Both the position numbers and the translations under genes were made by a program. Shown one piece after another: positions 63,106 through 64,000 of a DNA stretch of 64,000 nt. Below the pieces are notes generated by a model. The model was given only the letters and a program-made list of their open reading frames with translations, searched no databases and had not been told where the DNA came from. Source of the DNA: Streptomyces varsoviensis (GTDB lineage: Bacteria > Actinomycetota > Actinomycetes > Streptomycetales > Streptomycetaceae); NCBI RefSeq assembly GCF_000718635.1, contig NZ_JOBF01000028.1, positions 1 to 64,000 on the forward strand. Direction: 5' to 3'. How positions within the stretch are numbered: the first letter of the stretch is position 1; each line of letters starts with the position of its first letter.

Positions 63106-63579
63106 TCAGACGGCGCCCGGCGCCTTGCGCGTCGTCACGCTGAACCGGTTCCAGACGTTGATGGTGGCGATCAGGGCGATGAGCTGGGTCAGCTCCGTGT
63201 CGTCGAACTGGGCCGCCGCCCGCTCGTACACCGCGTCCGGCACGAAGCCGTCCGTCAGGACGGTCACGGCCTCGGTGAGCGCGAGCGCCGCCTGCTCCTT
63301 CTCGGTGTAGTAGTGCGCGGCCTCCTCCCAGGCGTTCAGGAGGTAGATCCGCTCCTCCGTCTCGCCCGCCTTGCGGGCGTCCTTGATGTGCATGTCCAGG
63401 CAGAACGCGCAGTGGTTGAGCTGCGAGGCGCGGATCTTGACCAGCTCCGCGATGACCGGGTCGACGCCCTTGCGGGCGGCGGCGTCGAGGGCGACGACCG
63501 CCTTGTAGGTCGCGGACGGCAGGGCCGCGGCGAAATCCATCCGGGGGCCGTGGCCGTGGGTGTTCTCGTTCGTCGTCAT
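63106..63579 (-). CDS. Carboxymuconolactone decarboxylase / AhpD-like protein
   Basis: A 157-residue protein of the CMD/AhpD fold: VIAELVKIRASQLNHCAFCL with the redox CxxC, then DMHIKDARKAGETEERIYLL with the conserved His. These proteins reduce peroxides or act as peroxidase accessory factors using the CxxC pair. ATG 63579, 47 bases from a divergent MocR gene; regulation by the MocR protein is possible. Confidence 0.87.
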   Translation of the reverse strand: MTTNENTHGHGPRMDFAAALPSATYKAVVALDAAARKGVDPVIAELVKIRASQLNHCAFCLDMHIKDARKAGETEERIYLLNAWEEAAHYYTEKEQAALALTEAVTVLTDGFVPDAVYERAAAQFDDTELTQLIALIATINVWNRFSVTTRKAPGAV

Positions 63580-63626
63580 GGGTACGACACTATGGCTCCA
63601 CTGGTCCGGCGGTATGGTCCATTTCC

Positions 63627-64000
63627 ATGGCGGAATCGTGGGCCACTTTCGGCCGGGACCTGCACCTCGACCTGACCGGCCCCGGCGGCGTGCGCGCCGC
63701 CCTCACCCGCGCCCTGCGGGAGGCCGTACGCACCGGCAGGCTGGCCCCCGGCACCCGGCTGCCGTCCTCCCGTTCCCTGGCCGCCGACCTCTCGCTGGCC
63801 CGCAACACCGTCGCCGACGCCTATGGCGACCTGGTCGCCGAGGGCTGGCTCACCGCCCGCCAGGGCTCCGGGACGCGCGTCGCGCACCGCGCCGTACCGC
63901 ACCCCGCGGCCGTACGGCCCGCGCCGCCGGAGCGGGACCGGCGCCCCGCCTACGACCTGCGCATCGGCACCGCCGACGTGTCCGCCTTCCCCCGCTCGGC
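63627..64000 (+). CDS. MocR-family regulator (GntR HTH + aminotransferase-like), truncated by window end
   Basis: The first 124 codons are present. They contain a GntR winged helix (LREAVRTGRLAPGTRLPSSR, SLAADLSLARNTVADAYGDL, VAEGWLTARQGSGTRV), then a linker and the start of a fold-I aminotransferase-like domain (YDLRIGTADVSAFPRS). MocR/PdxR proteins bind pyridoxal phosphate and often control vitamin B6 or amino-acid genes. TATGG-type direct repeats at 63591 and 63613 in the short divergent gap may be its operator; TATGGT at 63613-63618 could also be its -10. Confidence 0.85.
   Translation, partial: MAESWATFGRDLHLDLTGPGGVRAALTRALREAVRTGRLAPGTRLPSSRSLAADLSLARNTVADAYGDLVAEGWLTARQGSGTRVAHRAVPHPAAVRPAPPERDRRPAYDLRIGTADVSAFPRS

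Overview
The window is a chromosomal segment of a Streptomyces or very close relative. GC content is very high, almost every third codon position is G or C, and GTG starts and ATGA/GTGA gene overlaps are frequent. The spine is housekeeping synteny typical of the genus: pcrA, icmB, sucC-sucD, a perM-like membrane gene, purN-purH, folD and mdh. The order sucCD - perM - purN - purH is also the mycobacterial order. I see no prophage, insertion sequence, rRNA, tRNA, CRISPR array or biosynthetic cluster.

Layout. 0.2-6.2 kb: pcrA helicase behind a DNA-damage-type promoter, a long inverted repeat, an M23 peptidase, a lipase and icmB. 6.5-16.4 kb: a five-gene locus (DUF5691, SWIM zinc-finger protein, MoxR AAA+ ATPase, DUF5682/TraB-like protein with a ~320-residue Gly-rich insert, VWA protein). 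It resembles the poorly understood E. coli yehLMPQ set and is driven by two divergent promoters that share a 13-bp inverted repeat. 16.8-27.7 kb: sucCD, an XRE/ECF-sigma-like membrane protein, perM, a small membrane protein and purNH. 28-32.4 kb: an FHA protein coupled to a Ser/Thr kinase with a lysozyme-like outer domain, then folD and a DUF3017 protein. 32.5-39.4 kb: an oxidoreductase/TetR pair, a YciI protein, a small secreted protein, and three paralogous XRE-HTH/transmembrane genes, two of which carry the rare TTA codon. 39.8-49 kb: mdh, a PEBP protein, an SCO6745-family protein, a CdiI-type immunity gene, an HTH gene interrupted in long G tracts, an orphan restriction-fold toxin with its probable immunity gene, and a MarR/hydrolase pair. 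49-52 kb: a glycoside-hydrolase-like protein and a lipoprotein. 52.2-60 kb: a choline-to-glycine-betaine operon (aldehyde dehydrogenase, GMC oxidoreductase, ABC transporter). 60-64 kb: an ArsR/FAD-monooxygenase pair, a GH18 chitinase with a DasR-like site, an AhpD-like protein and a truncated MocR regulator.

How the pieces fit. Three promoters (pcrA, the SWIM gene, the MoxR gene) match the actinobacterial RecA-independent DNA-damage motif TTGTCRGTG-N8-TANNNT. This suggests that the MoxR/VWA/SWIM/DUF5682/DUF5691 locus is a damage-induced system, which I regard as the most interesting lead here. Three local regulator/target pairs (TetR, MarR, ArsR) each show two readable operator palindromes between divergent genes. 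The XRE-TM cluster looks like a bldA-dependent, development-linked set of membrane-tethered DNA-binding proteins. All functions are inferred from motifs and family knowledge; no database search was run.
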